Notes: generated by a model not told the origin, from the sequence alone. A DNA stretch of 17,358 nt from Bacillota bacterium (GCA_023436485.1 JAEZIU010000294.1:1-17358); one strand, 5' to 3'; shown: positions 1-7,707, counted from the stretch's first letter. Numbers and translations: made by a program.

Positions 1-4
1 GTGT

Positions 5-1687
5 ATGGCACTGACTCTGTTGCCGGTACCCACGCTGGCTGCCGCCGGTACCACAAAAACGATAAACTGTGGCACCTTTACTCTTGAAATCTCGAAGGTT
101 TATGCCATGGGCAGTAAAGATAAATCCGCGGCGGACGGCTATTTTACGACATACTGTATTGTTGTACCCGCTACTTCAATAATAAAATGTACAAAAGAAT
201 CTCAAAAGCACAATTCATACCTCCTTTGGCCTTTTAACGACATTGTCTTTCCTAACGGTCCCATGTACCCGAATGTAGAAAAAGCCTGTGATTACGATGA
301 CGCCATATATGTGGGATTTACAAAGGGAACCAGTATCTCCGTATCAAGGAATAATGAGTATAGCTTTTCGGGTGGTTCAGGCGGCAGATATTACAATGTA
401 AGAATTTTTGTTGTAGACGATGAAACATTGGTTCAGTTCGGCGGAGCCAAGCCGGCCCCAAAGCCGGCCCCGGCCACCGGCAATGTCACCGCCACGCCCA
501 GCAAGACCAATTATGTAGTGAAAAGCATACAGAAAGACACAGTTAAGGAAGTGTCGAAACTCATAACACAGGCGTACAACATAAATCAAAACGACTACTT
601 GCAGCTTAGCGAAATTGCAATACTGCTTAACAGAACCGTTGCACAGTTTGACGTTGGTATGGACGGTCAGTATGTTGTAATTAAACCGGGCAAGCCTTTC
701 AGCGGTACTGTTACCGGGAGTAAGATGAAAAAAACAAAGGATGTCCGGGTGAGTAAGACAAAGTTCAAGATGGATGGCAAAGTCTTTTCATTTGCGGACG
801 CCCGGCTTATAAACGGCAATATCAACTATATTCAACTGAGCGAGTTCGCGAAGAAGCTCTCAGGCACGGCATCACAGTTCAATGTATACCGGGATGCCGT
901 GACAGGTAAGGTGGTGATTCAGCCTGGCGCTCCTTACGTGGGAATAAAATATGAGGCACCCGTAACCGTACTCGAACAAATCAATGGTAAAGGGGATGTT
1001 TTACCGGACGGCGACTATTATTTGCAAATATTCGGTAAGTATGTTTACCCAGTACCGGGAGGCCAGTACTGGCTGGAACTTCAGAATAAAAGACCTGATA
1101 AGCCCTTCAATATTAAGCTGATAAGTAACAGTAAAGACCGCGGGCCGAAGTATTCAATTGCTTATGACGGAACCTATATTATGTTGCCGGGGTCTACTAA
1201 AGGAGCACAGTTACAATCCTCAACCAGCAAGACTCCTCATTACTGGAGGATTAACATGTATTCCTCTTTCTGCACTATCAGAGATTACAGGAATCAAATG
1301 CTAATAGTCAACGCCAGCGGAAATGGGAAAGCCAACGGTACTAAAATCATTGGTTGGCCATCTACAGGTTCCGCGCCTGACAACGCCAAGATAGTTTTTC
1401 TCACCGAAGCTGTTTCAAACAACTTAAAGACAATGGTACGTATACTGTCATACCCCGCAAAAATCAAATACAAGGTTGGCGAGAAGTTTGACACCACAGG
1501 GCTGAAGGCAGTTATAACTCAAGGCGGTGTCGATAAAAACGCCAATGATAAAACCACCTTTTATACCTCGAATACGGTGGAACTGACACAAGGCCGCCCG
1601 TTCACCACCGCCGGAACGAAAGTGGTTGAAATAAGGTATAAAGGGGTGAAATTCGCGGAATACACCATCATCGTAACTAAAAATTAA
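5..1687 (+). CDS. Secreted multidomain protein with stalk repeats, ricin-type lectin domain and bacterial Ig-like domain (5' end outside window)
   Basis: Probably an exported cell-surface or extracellular carbohydrate-binding protein. The first visible residues (MALTLLPVPTLAAAG) look like the end of a signal peptide, and the frame stays open to the window edge, so the true start is probably upstream. Domains in order: an unrecognised beta-rich region at about 18-147; a Pro/Ala linker (KPAPKPAPA) at about 149-157; two related repeats at about 168-235 and 243-313, each with a Y-x-Q-L-S-E core followed by QF-x-V and V-I-x-PG, as in copper-amine-oxidase-like stalk domains; a ricin-type beta-trefoil at about 333-468; and a Big_3-like Ig fold at about 478-558, opening with SYPAKIKYKVGEKFDTTGL. 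No catalytic domain is seen. Its stop lies 19 bases before the LemA-like gene, so the two probably share a transcript. Domain names come from motif recognition; the overall role is inferred. Confidence 0.75.
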   Translation: MALTLLPVPTLAAAGTTKTINCGTFTLEISKVYAMGSKDKSAADGYFTTYCIVVPATSIIKCTKESQKHNSYLLWPFNDIVFPNGPMYPNVEKACDYDDAIYVGFTKGTSISVSRNNEYSFSGGSGGRYYNVRIFVVDDETLVQFGGAKPAPKPAPATGNVTATPSKTNYVVKSIQKDTVKEVSKLITQAYNINQNDYLQLSEIAILLNRTVAQFDVGMDGQYVVIKPGKPFSGTVTGSKMKKTKDVRVSKTKFKMDGKVFSFADARLINGNINYIQLSEFAKKLSGTASQFNVYRDAVTGKVVIQPGAPYVGIKYEAPVTVLEQINGKGDVLPDGDYYLQIFGKYVYPVPGGQYWLELQNKRPDKPFNIKLISNSKDRGPKYSIAYDGTYIMLPGSTKGAQLQSSTSKTPHYWRINMYSSFCTIRDYRNQMLIVNASGNGKANGTKIIGWPSTGSAPDNAKIVFLTEAVSNNLKTMVRILSYPAKIKYKVGEKFDTTGLKAVITQGGVDKNANDKTTFYTSNTVELTQGRPFTTAGTKVVEIRYKGVKFAEYTIIVTKN

Positions 1688-1706
1688 TGAGGAAGGAAGA
1701 TTATAT

Positions 1707-2288
1707 ATGCTACCGACTTTCATTGCAATCATCATTATTGTTGCGGCTATTGTCCTATGGATAATCTCTACACAGCGAAAACTGGTAGTACTTGATGAGA
1801 ATATCATCAATGCCATGAGTCAGATTGGAATGCAGTTGTCAAGTCGTTTCGATGCTCTTACAGCTCTTTTGGATTTGACTAAAGGCTATGCCAAGCACGA
1901 TAGCGAAGCACTGATTGAAGCTATCAAAGCAAAAAGACGCTTAATCACACCCAAATCTACGCCGGATGATGTTCTACGCCAAGAAGGGATTATTTCCGAA
2001 GCTTTGTGCAGGATTGCTTTGGTAACGGAGCAATCCCCCGAATTAAAGGCAAACCAAACTTATATAAAAACCATGAACGCTGTGCAAACCTTTGAAAACA
2101 TGGTGCGCACCAGCCGCATGATATACAACAACAGCGTAACTAAGCTGACCCGTGAAATCCGAATGTTCCCTGTCTCCATGATTGCCGGGATGTTGGGCTT
2201 CCGGCAAAGAGATTATCTGGAGGAGCAGTCGTTAGGCATTATGAAATCGGAAAAACTAATTTTTGTTAAGGAGAAAGAAACCCTATGA
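1707..2288 (+). CDS. lemA: LemA family protein
   Basis: A small membrane-anchored LemA-family protein. One N-terminal transmembrane segment (about residues 3-20) is followed by a helical domain. Family landmarks are visible in order: LDENIINAMSQIGMQL at about 29-44, a helix ending TKGYAKH, the SPELKAN motif at about 110-116, and the C-terminal LTREIRMFP and GFRQRDYLEE segments. At 193 residues it is close to the usual family length. The cellular role of LemA proteins is poorly defined; some are linked to envelope stress or membrane proteases, but nothing here settles that. The start follows a GAGGAAGGA ribosome binding site. It is the second gene of the plus-strand unit, and its stop codon overlaps sequence that runs straight into a degraded SLH remnant, so its original downstream partner appears lost. 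Confidence 0.85.
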   Translation: MLPTFIAIIIIVAAIVLWIISTQRKLVVLDENIINAMSQIGMQLSSRFDALTALLDLTKGYAKHDSEALIEAIKAKRRLITPKSTPDDVLRQEGIISEALCRIALVTEQSPELKANQTYIKTMNAVQTFENMVRTSRMIYNNSVTKLTREIRMFPVSMIAGMLGFRQRDYLEEQSLGIMKSEKLIFVKEKETL

Positions 2289-2297
2289 AGAAGAAAA

Positions 2298-2480
2298 ATG
2301 AATTACTGCAAAGCGACAAGAGAAGATGCCCTGGGAGACGATTAATGGGCAAGCATAACCGGCATCATAAGCGGTAAAAGCGGTAATTTCTTTGATCCGC
2401 AGGGTACTACTACCCGCGCCGAGGTATCGGCAGTACTACACCACTTCGTGGAATTGGTGAGTTCCGGTGACACACTGTAG
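2298..2480 (+). pseudogene. Remnant of an SLH-domain (S-layer homology) protein C terminus
   Basis: In the frame ending at the TAG at 2478-2480 the translation begins MNYCKA, is interrupted by a TAA at 2343-2345, then continues with SGNFFDPQGTTTRAEVS and ends HHFVELVSSGDTL. FDPQG-x-x-TRAEVSAVL is the typical end of an SLH domain at the C terminus of clostridial and bacillar surface proteins. MNYCKA resembles the segment that normally precedes the last SLH module, so most of the module between appears deleted. It has no intact start and cannot yield an SLH domain from its own initiation. It most likely derives from a cell-wall-anchored protein once encoded after the LemA-like gene. A 31-codon frame starting at 2285, overlapping the lemA stop, reads through the same bases out of frame and has no recognisable product. 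Confidence 0.75.
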
Positions 2481-2508
2481 AACTCATATTTAAGGTATAG
2501 CACTATTC

Positions 2509-2551
2509 AAAAAAGTCAGTATGTTGCCCTAGGCAACATACTGACTTTTTG
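2509..2551 (+). terminator. Strong rho-independent terminator
   Basis: A 19-base-pair perfect stem (arms 2510-2528 and 2532-2550, loop CTA) ends in five T residues. The A-rich left flank could also let it act on the minus strand. It closes the plus-strand unit containing the lectin protein, the LemA-like gene and the SLH remnant. Confidence 0.9.
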
Positions 2552-2662
2552 CTCGACCAAAAAAACATTATCTTGTGATTTGTTACCAATTTGATACTCT
2601 TTCGCTTATATTTCTTGTCACAATATATATGAAATGTTTTTTTGCAAAAAGGAGTTGATTAA

Positions 2663-3220
2663 ATGAAAAAAGCTATTTCTTTGGCTTTGGTAATTATACT
2701 TATAACAATATCTGTTGCATGTAAATATCAAGGATTAGATAATAAAAAAAGTTTGAATAGCAAAGAGGTCTCAAAAAGCACTGCTACTGTATCTTTGTCG
2801 AGTTCATCTAACGTAAAATTCGAATACTTTTTTAGGGGTTTTGTAGCTCTGAAATCCGATAAAATTGATACGTATCCACAAGAACCAGTTGTAATAGAAA
2901 CAAATGAGGATTGGCATGATTTTATGGATAAATATGTACCGGGGATACAATATTATATAAATGTGGATTATACAAAAGACTGTCTTGTATTCAGTCCGCT
3001 ATTTCCACCACAAGCAATGTATTCAATTGCAGCAGACATTAAGACTTTTGTAGTAGATGATAAAAATTTTTTGATACCGGAATATATTAAAACCAATACT
3101 GGGATTTCAAATGGTATTTATGCACAGAATATTGATGATATTCTTCATGTTTATGTAAACATTGTAAAGGTAAATAAAAAAGGTGTCCCAAAGGGTATTA
3201 ATAACATTTATCATAAATAA
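2663..3220 (+). CDS. Hypothetical lipoprotein
   Basis: A probable membrane-anchored lipoprotein of 185 residues and unknown function. The N terminus is a short basic, hydrophobic signal ending at Cys20 in the context ISVAC, which fits a relaxed lipobox. A Ser/Thr/Lys-rich linker runs to about residue 50. The folded part starts near residue 52 and contains ETNEDWHDFMDKYV and NVDYTKDCLVFSP. This pattern, an acidic x-W-x-x-F-x-x-K helix followed by a VDY/F-x-K-D strand, resembles PrcB-type domains, but the match is too weak to assign. A good ribosome binding site (AAAGGAG) precedes the ATG. The gene stands alone between the terminator at 2509-2551 and a convergent neighbour. No clear promoter was found in the roughly 110 bases upstream. 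Confidence 0.7.
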   Translation: MKKAISLALVIILITISVACKYQGLDNKKSLNSKEVSKSTATVSLSSSSNVKFEYFFRGFVALKSDKIDTYPQEPVVIETNEDWHDFMDKYVPGIQYYINVDYTKDCLVFSPLFPPQAMYSIAADIKTFVVDDKNFLIPEYIKTNTGISNGIYAQNIDDILHVYVNIVKVNKKGVPKGINNIYHK

Positions 3221-3242
3221 GATGAGACTTGAACATGTAATT

Positions 3243-3416
3243 TTATACTTTTAAACTTTTTAAATCTTCAGGTAAAAGCATCAACTCAAATTCTGACGGG
3301 TCTTTTTCTATGTATTCAACATCATTGACAATCCACTTACCGTCATCTTTAATGTATTTGATTTTAACAATTTGATTATTTTGTAACTTATGTTCGGTTA
3401 AAAGCTTGCGAGATTT
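3243..3416 (-). pseudogene. 3' remnant of an unidentified gene, out of frame with the ORF at 3388-3873
   Basis: On the minus strand a 57-codon frame without a start codon runs from a TAA at 3417-3419 to a TAA at 3243-3245. Its translation looks protein-like rather than random: LLTEHKLQNNQIVKIKYIK, then DDGKWIVNDVEYIEKDPSEF, ending LPEDLKSLKV. It overlaps the last codons of the opposite-frame gene at 3388-3873 by 29 bases. It could be the tail of that gene after a frameshift, or a piece of a different small secreted protein joined by deletion. The second is favoured because the 161-residue protein already ends plausibly after its final beta strand and helix. No family was recognised. Confidence 0.45.
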
Positions 3417-3873
3417 TTAAAGCATCCTGCAATGTTTTTGCCGGAGCAGAAATAATTATATCTTTATACTTAGAGTTATTTACCTCAATATTAATCGACT
3501 TAAAGTTATCAGTTATCCAAATTGCCCCCAACGTTTCAAGTATAGGGTTTCCGTTAATAACAGTAGTATAAGTAAGTGAACCAATACCATTCATAATTTT
3601 AGGATCAAAAGTGATTGGAATTAACTCATACTTTTTTGTAAAGTCATATCCGTCAATAGTAATAACACCTTTATAAACTGGTTTGCTAAATATACCATTA
3701 TATAACTTACCTTTGACTTTTATATTTAGGCCTTTTGTATACCCGTTATCTTTTGTAGAGTATTGAACTGCAGGGTACTCTAAGTTAATTGTTTTGGGTG
3801 CATAGGACCAAACAAATATAGCAACTGATATAGATAAAAGCAACAAAATAGTTATGTATATTTTCTTTTTCAT
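3388..3873 (-). CDS. Hypothetical membrane-anchored protein
   Basis: A 161-residue protein with one N-terminal hydrophobic segment (about residues 5-24, preceded by MKKK), which is a signal anchor or an uncleaved signal peptide. The rest looks like a small beta-rich extracellular domain. It has paired strands such as KGLNIKVKGKLYNG and KGVITIDGYDF, then GAIWITDNFKSINIEV, and finishes with IIISAPAKTLQDALKIS, a strand-helix ending common in small clostridial exported proteins. No catalytic motif is visible and no family was recognised. The ribosome binding site is AAAGGGGG. The last 10 residues lie in a frame that collides with the remnant at 3243-3416, so the native C terminus may differ from what is encoded now. 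Confidence 0.65.
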   Translation of the reverse strand: MKKKIYITILLLLSISVAIFVWSYAPKTINLEYPAVQYSTKDNGYTKGLNIKVKGKLYNGIFSKPVYKGVITIDGYDFTKKYELIPITFDPKIMNGIGSLTYTTVINGNPILETLGAIWITDNFKSINIEVNNSKYKDIIISAPAKTLQDALKISQAFNRT

Positions 3874-4048
3874 ACTTTTTAACCCCCTTTCCTATTTCTT
3901 TTAGTATATATGTGATAGAAACCCAGGTGATACAGCGATTTAAACCACACATTACCATTATATACTTTTAATGTCAACAGGTTCAAAGTAGTTCTTTTTA
4001 TATTACCTGGTAATATTTTCTGATCACAAAATTATAGCAGTAATCAGT

Positions 4049-4075
4049 TAACATAATGTATAGGTCTGTCGATAC
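4049..4075 (+). promoter_or_regulatory. Sigma-D (sigma-28) type promoter of the chemoreceptor gene
   Basis: TAAC at 4049-4052 and GTCGATAC at 4068-4075 are separated by exactly 15 bases. The motility sigma factor consensus is TAAA-N15-GCCGATAT, so 3 of 4 and 6 of 8 positions match. It lies 55 bases before the chosen chemoreceptor start, which is the expected setting because chemoreceptor genes are commonly in the SigD regulon. Confidence 0.6.
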
Positions 4076-4118
4076 TTACTTTGAAGCTTTTTATTCACAC
4101 ACAAAAATTATGCCCTAT

Positions 4119-4124
4119 GGAGGA
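4119..4124 (+). promoter_or_regulatory. Ribosome binding site that fixes the chemoreceptor start
   Basis: GGAGGA lies six bases before the ATG at 4131. The alternative in-frame ATG at 4056 has no such site and falls inside the putative promoter. Confidence 0.75.
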
Positions 4125-4130
4125 ACGCCA

Positions 4131-5816
4131 ATGTCAGTAGCAAAGAAACTCATCTTAAGTTATGTATTAGTATTAGTATTAATGGCAGCAATCGTTGGAA
4201 CAAGCATTTATGCAACTCGCTCCTTGAAAATGCAGGCAGAAAACCTTATTACAGATGCTATTCCAATAGGTCATGCAGCGGATGGATTATTGACCGATTT
4301 AGTTAATGAGCAAACCGGAGTACGTGGGTATCTTATATCAGTGGATGAGAAGTATCTTGATTCATACAATTCCGGTAAAAGTGATATTAAAATAAAATTA
4401 AAAGAAATTGAGTCCAGACTAGACAAACACCCGATTATGGCACAGCTTATAGCAGAAGCTAAACCGAAGATTGACGCAATTGAAAAATATTTTGATTTAC
4501 AGATCTCTCTTGTCAAACAAGGAAAACTTGAAGTGGCACGTGCAAGAATTGGGGATGGCAAACAGCTGTTTGACAGCTTTCTAGAATCTCATGAAAAAAT
4601 CAAAAAGGATATAGACAAGTTAACAAATGATGCTTGGAACGATGTTATTGATGTGCAAAACAAGAGCAACATTCTTATTGCAGTAATTAGCATAATAGCA
4701 GTGCTTATTACCATAATAACATCGTACCTATTGGTCAGGAGCATATCAACACCTGTAAAGAAAGTTACAGACACACTTCACCGAATTTCCGATGGAGACT
4801 TGACCGGTGATGCTTTAAATATTAAAAGTAAGGATGAAATCGGTGTATTGGTAACTTCTTTAAATAAAATGGTTACAAATATGAGAGAAATATTATCAAA
4901 AGTAAGTGACGTATCCACACAAGTTGCTGCATCTTCGGAAGAATTAACCGCCAGTGCCGAGCAATGTACAAAAGCAAATGAGCAAATTGCCGAAGCTACC
5001 CAAAAAAGTGCTTCAGGGGCGGATGAGCAGTTAGGAAGCATTGAACATTCAACCAATACAATAAAGGAAATGTCCACAAACATACAACAAATTTCCGAAA
5101 ATAGTAAAGAGATGTATACTTTGTCAGATAAAGCCTTTTTAGCCTCCGAGCATGGATTTATCACAGTAAATGACGTTGTGGCACAAATGAATGATATAAC
5201 ATCAACTGTTAGTGATTCTGAAACTGTAATCAGAAAGTTGGGAGAACATTCAAAAGAAATTGGAAACATTGTTGAAATTATTACAGGCATTACAGATCAG
5301 ACAAATCTTCTTGCGCTTAATGCAGCAATCGAAGCAGCCCGTGCAGGTGAGCAAGGTAAGGGGTTTGCTGTTGTTGCAGATGAGATTCGCAAGCTTGCCG
5401 AGCAGTCTAAAGTATCCGCCACACAGATAGCTCAGTTTGTCAAGGAAATTCAAAGTGAAACGGAAAATGCTGTTATATCGATTAATAAAGGGAATGCGAA
5501 GGTTAAAGATGGTTTTGCAAAAACGCAGCATGTTGCTGAAACATTTCAAGCTATTAAAGCTGATGTAACAAATGTGAATAGTAAGGTTAAGGACGTAATG
5601 GCCTCCATAGAACTTGTTTCATCCCAAAGCCAAGAAATCGTCTCAATATCTGAAATAATTAAAAAAGCTGCAGAAGAAGGGGCAATATTAAGTCAGGACA
5701 ATTCTGCTGCAAATGAGGAACAGGTTGCAACAATGGAAGAAATCACATCCTCCGCACAATCATTAGCAGAACTTGCTGATGAGTTGCAATCCTCAATAGC
5801 AATTTTTAGAATCTAA
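4131..5816 (+). CDS. Methyl-accepting chemotaxis protein with CHASE3-like sensor domain
   Basis: A transmembrane chemoreceptor of 561 residues that would pass ligand or stress signals to the CheA/CheW complex at the membrane. Order of domains: TM1 at about 8-28; an extracytoplasmic helical sensor at about 30-175 containing NEQTGVRGYLISVDEKYLDS, the signature of CHASE3; TM2 at about 181-202; HAMP at about 203-255, with DEIGVL at 235-240; then a long coiled-coil signalling domain whose hairpin tip is TNLLALNAAIEAARAGEQGK followed by GFAVVADEIRKLAE at about 391-424. The C terminus ends without a CheR-tethering pentapeptide. The ATG at 4131 is chosen for its GGAGGA site and because an upstream in-frame ATG at 4056 would add 25 residues that break the normal N-terminal anchor. 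The gene is monocistronic, with a sigma-D-like promoter and a terminator. The ligand is unknown. Confidence 0.93.
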   Translation: MSVAKKLILSYVLVLVLMAAIVGTSIYATRSLKMQAENLITDAIPIGHAADGLLTDLVNEQTGVRGYLISVDEKYLDSYNSGKSDIKIKLKEIESRLDKHPIMAQLIAEAKPKIDAIEKYFDLQISLVKQGKLEVARARIGDGKQLFDSFLESHEKIKKDIDKLTNDAWNDVIDVQNKSNILIAVISIIAVLITIITSYLLVRSISTPVKKVTDTLHRISDGDLTGDALNIKSKDEIGVLVTSLNKMVTNMREILSKVSDVSTQVAASSEELTASAEQCTKANEQIAEATQKSASGADEQLGSIEHSTNTIKEMSTNIQQISENSKEMYTLSDKAFLASEHGFITVNDVVAQMNDITSTVSDSETVIRKLGEHSKEIGNIVEIITGITDQTNLLALNAAIEAARAGEQGKGFAVVADEIRKLAEQSKVSATQIAQFVKEIQSETENAVISINKGNAKVKDGFAKTQHVAETFQAIKADVTNVNSKVKDVMASIELVSSQSQEIVSISEIIKKAAEEGAILSQDNSAANEEQVATMEEITSSAQSLAELADELQSSIAIFRI

Positions 5817-5834
5817 CTTTTATACTTAACATTG

Positions 5835-5873
5835 AAGAGTCATCGGAGTAAATTTAATCCGGTGACTCTTTAC
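5835..5873 (+). terminator. Rho-independent terminator after the chemoreceptor gene
   Basis: Arms 5835-5847 and 5858-5870 form a 13-base-pair stem (AGAGTCATCGGA with TCCGGTGACTCT, one G-T pair) with a 10-base loop, followed by a short T-rich tail. It begins 18 bases after the stop codon. Confidence 0.8.
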
Positions 5874-5959
5874 TTATCTCTATACCTATCCATGACCTAT
5901 TACAGCACTTTTTTCTTATTAAGATACTACATTCCCACTTTAGTAAGTAATAGCCTTTG

Positions 5960-5988
5960 TTGCAAATTTCTACATAATATTGTATAAT
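5960..5988 (+). promoter_or_regulatory. Sigma-A promoter of the BtrH-like gene
   Basis: TTGCAA at 5960-5965, a 17-base spacer and a perfect TATAAT at 5983-5988. Transcription would begin near 5995, giving a leader of roughly 55 bases. Confidence 0.75.
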
Positions 5989-6051
5989 TTTATTAAATTT
6001 GCATTTAGCATAATATGATACACCTGTGTTAAACGTAGAGGAGCATATGCC

Positions 6052-7026
6052 ATGTTGAATAATATGAATTACTCAAAAGTTTACAGACCACGTGGAGATA
6101 ATTTCCCAAGCAGGTATTGTTTTTATGATTGTATTTCTACATATGCAAGAAGTATAGGCCACGATTTTGAGTTATGCTTTCTCAGTTCCTGGGAGTTTAA
6201 ATACATATATGATCCCAACAAGGATATTAGTAAGAATCTTCTATTGTCTACTGATTATTTGAAGGATTTAAAAAAACATCATGGGATTAAAATACAATTC
6301 TTTTATAAAGAAAAGGATAAACGTTCCTTATTAATAGATATGATTTCCCAAAATGCTTTCGTCATATTAAGGATTGATGCATATTACATCCCTTGGGACC
6401 TCTCATATAAAAAGGAGCATGGCCCACACTTTGTCATATCTCGTGGAATTGATCCTATTTCAAATGAATTAATGGTTACCGACCCTTATTATGATCAGGC
6501 ATACATTTCTTTTGGCGTACTGGATGAAGCTGTTGAATGGATTGAAGGGATTTTAACTGCTGAATGCTGTGCTTCCCAAAATTTGTATTCGGCTGAAGCA
6601 CTTATTGAAATACTAAATAAAAGATTTGAGCTTGTGGACGGTAAAAACTCGTTCAACATGATAGAGGATTTTGCTAATGATATTGATGACCTTATAAATC
6701 AGCAGTTTAGGCTTCATAATTCCTCTCTGATAGATATTAGAAGCGATAAGCTAAAATATATCCTCATCGATATATATGAAAAGCGTCAGGATTTTTGCGT
6801 ATTACTGGATTTTTGCTTTAGAACCCTGAAGCTGGCCGAAAATACAGATGCAAAATATTTTAAAAACAAAATTTTGGATATAATAAATCGTTGGAATATC
6901 ATTCAGCTTATGTATGTAAAAGCCGTTATTTCTAATAATCTGTCACTCACAGAAAGTATAAAGGATAAAATACTATATTTAGCTGATGCTGAACTTCAGT
7001 TGACAGAAGAACTAATTGATTGTTAA
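6052..7026 (+). CDS. BtrH N-terminal domain-like protein (papain-fold acyltransferase or peptidase-like)
   Basis: A cytosolic protein of 324 residues without signal peptide or membrane segment. The first 160 residues resemble the BtrH N-terminal domain, a papain-like fold typified by the butirosin acyltransferase BtrH and often found near peptide natural-product clusters. Candidate catalytic residues are Cys23 or Cys27 in RYCFYDCIST, His126 in GPHFVISRG and Asp144 in VTDPYYD. The His/Asp spacing fits a Cys-His-Asp triad. The C-terminal half (about 170-324) is helical, lacks recognised motifs and may bind a carrier or substrate. AGAGGAG lies eight bases before the ATG, supporting this start. 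The gene stands alone with its own promoter and terminator, and no carrier protein, NRPS or aminoglycoside gene is nearby. The domain call is moderately firm; the substrate is unknown. Confidence 0.65.
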   Translation: MLNNMNYSKVYRPRGDNFPSRYCFYDCISTYARSIGHDFELCFLSSWEFKYIYDPNKDISKNLLLSTDYLKDLKKHHGIKIQFFYKEKDKRSLLIDMISQNAFVILRIDAYYIPWDLSYKKEHGPHFVISRGIDPISNELMVTDPYYDQAYISFGVLDEAVEWIEGILTAECCASQNLYSAEALIEILNKRFELVDGKNSFNMIEDFANDIDDLINQQFRLHNSSLIDIRSDKLKYILIDIYEKRQDFCVLLDFCFRTLKLAENTDAKYFKNKILDIINRWNIIQLMYVKAVISNNLSLTESIKDKILYLADAELQLTEELIDC

Positions 7027-7115
7027 AGTTTCGTTTACTATAACAGAAATTTTTTCTATAATGCAAGATTTATTTTTTTGAGAAGCAAAATTCTAATTAC
7101 TGACATTATTGCAAA

Positions 7116-7161
7116 AAAAGGACACCGTTTTAAAGTAAAATTTACAAAACGGTGTCCTTTT
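7116..7161. terminator. Bidirectional rho-independent terminator
   Basis: A 16-base-pair perfect stem (AAAAGGACACCGTTTT at 7116-7131, complement at 7146-7161) with a 14-base loop, flanked by A-rich sequence on one side and T-rich on the other. It lies between the convergent genes ending at 7026 and 7189 and can serve both. Confidence 0.88.
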
Positions 7162-7188
7162 ATATTTTTCATTAATCACACTTTAATA

Positions 7189-7707
7189 TCAGATTGTTCC
7201 ATCAATTCTTTTGGTAATATATCCACTGAAATGCCACTTCATATCATCGGAATAAAATTTGAAATAGTTGCCCTCTGTCAAACTGAGGCCATAAAGCTGA
7301 CCTTTGATATTTGATGCAACCACTACCCCATTTTTCTTGATGTTAAAAGTCCCCTCGATAGAATCCGAAGAACAACTTTCAGTTGTAACCAGAGTAAATT
7401 GGTATGTTCCATCGTAAACCTGCAAATCAGCAGTTAAGGAATTAAAAATAGGTATAAGATTTGTCCACTTAATATCAACGGTTCCTTTTACACTGTCATA
7501 CCATGTATCGGTATTTGCATCATGCAGGTAGAGCGGTTGTTCAGATAATATCTGATGATACCAATAAACAGGTAAAATAACTGAATCCCCGGAATTCTGG
7601 CTTTGGGAATCTGCATTAACGTCAATTGCAAACGCCATCGTGGAAAATGCCATCGTTAAAATTAACGTTGAAATGATAACTAATAACAAACGTTTTAATC
7701 TAAACAT
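7189..7707 (-). CDS. Hypothetical secreted protein
   Basis: A 172-residue exported protein. It has a classical signal peptide: basic FRLKR, a hydrophobic core at about 7-22 and a predicted cleavage after Ala27 in the AFA context. There is no lipobox, LPxTG signal or SLH module, so it is probably released or loosely wall-associated. The mature part is rich in beta-prone and aromatic residues, with VYWYHQ, DTWYDSVKGTVDIKW, YDGTYQFTLVTTES and DSIEGTFNIKKNGVVV. Strand pairs of this kind suggest a small beta-sandwich. No enzyme motif is visible and no family was recognised. AAGGAGG at 7714-7720 lies six bases before the ATG, giving a firm start. Confidence 0.75.
   Translation of the reverse strand: MFRLKRLLLVIISTLILTMAFSTMAFAIDVNADSQSQNSGDSVILPVYWYHQILSEQPLYLHDANTDTWYDSVKGTVDIKWTNLIPIFNSLTADLQVYDGTYQFTLVTTESCSSDSIEGTFNIKKNGVVVASNIKGQLYGLSLTEGNYFKFYSDDMKWHFSGYITKRIDGTI

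Noticed and set aside
1448..1816. Minus-strand reading frame antisense to the lectin protein and LemA-like gene
   Set aside because: It lacks a ribosome binding site and conserved features and is explained by the two coding genes opposite it.
4056..4130. N-terminal extension of the chemoreceptor from ATG 4056
   Set aside because: It has no ribosome binding site, lies inside the putative sigma-D promoter and would place a polar segment before TM1.
4778..5290. Minus-strand 170-codon frame inside the chemoreceptor
   Set aside because: Antisense frames of this size are common opposite long coiled-coil genes; no start signal or recognisable motif.
7078..7314. Plus-strand reading frame of 78 codons
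   Set aside because: It runs through a bidirectional terminator and antisense to a secreted protein gene with a clear signal peptide, and its translation resembles nothing.
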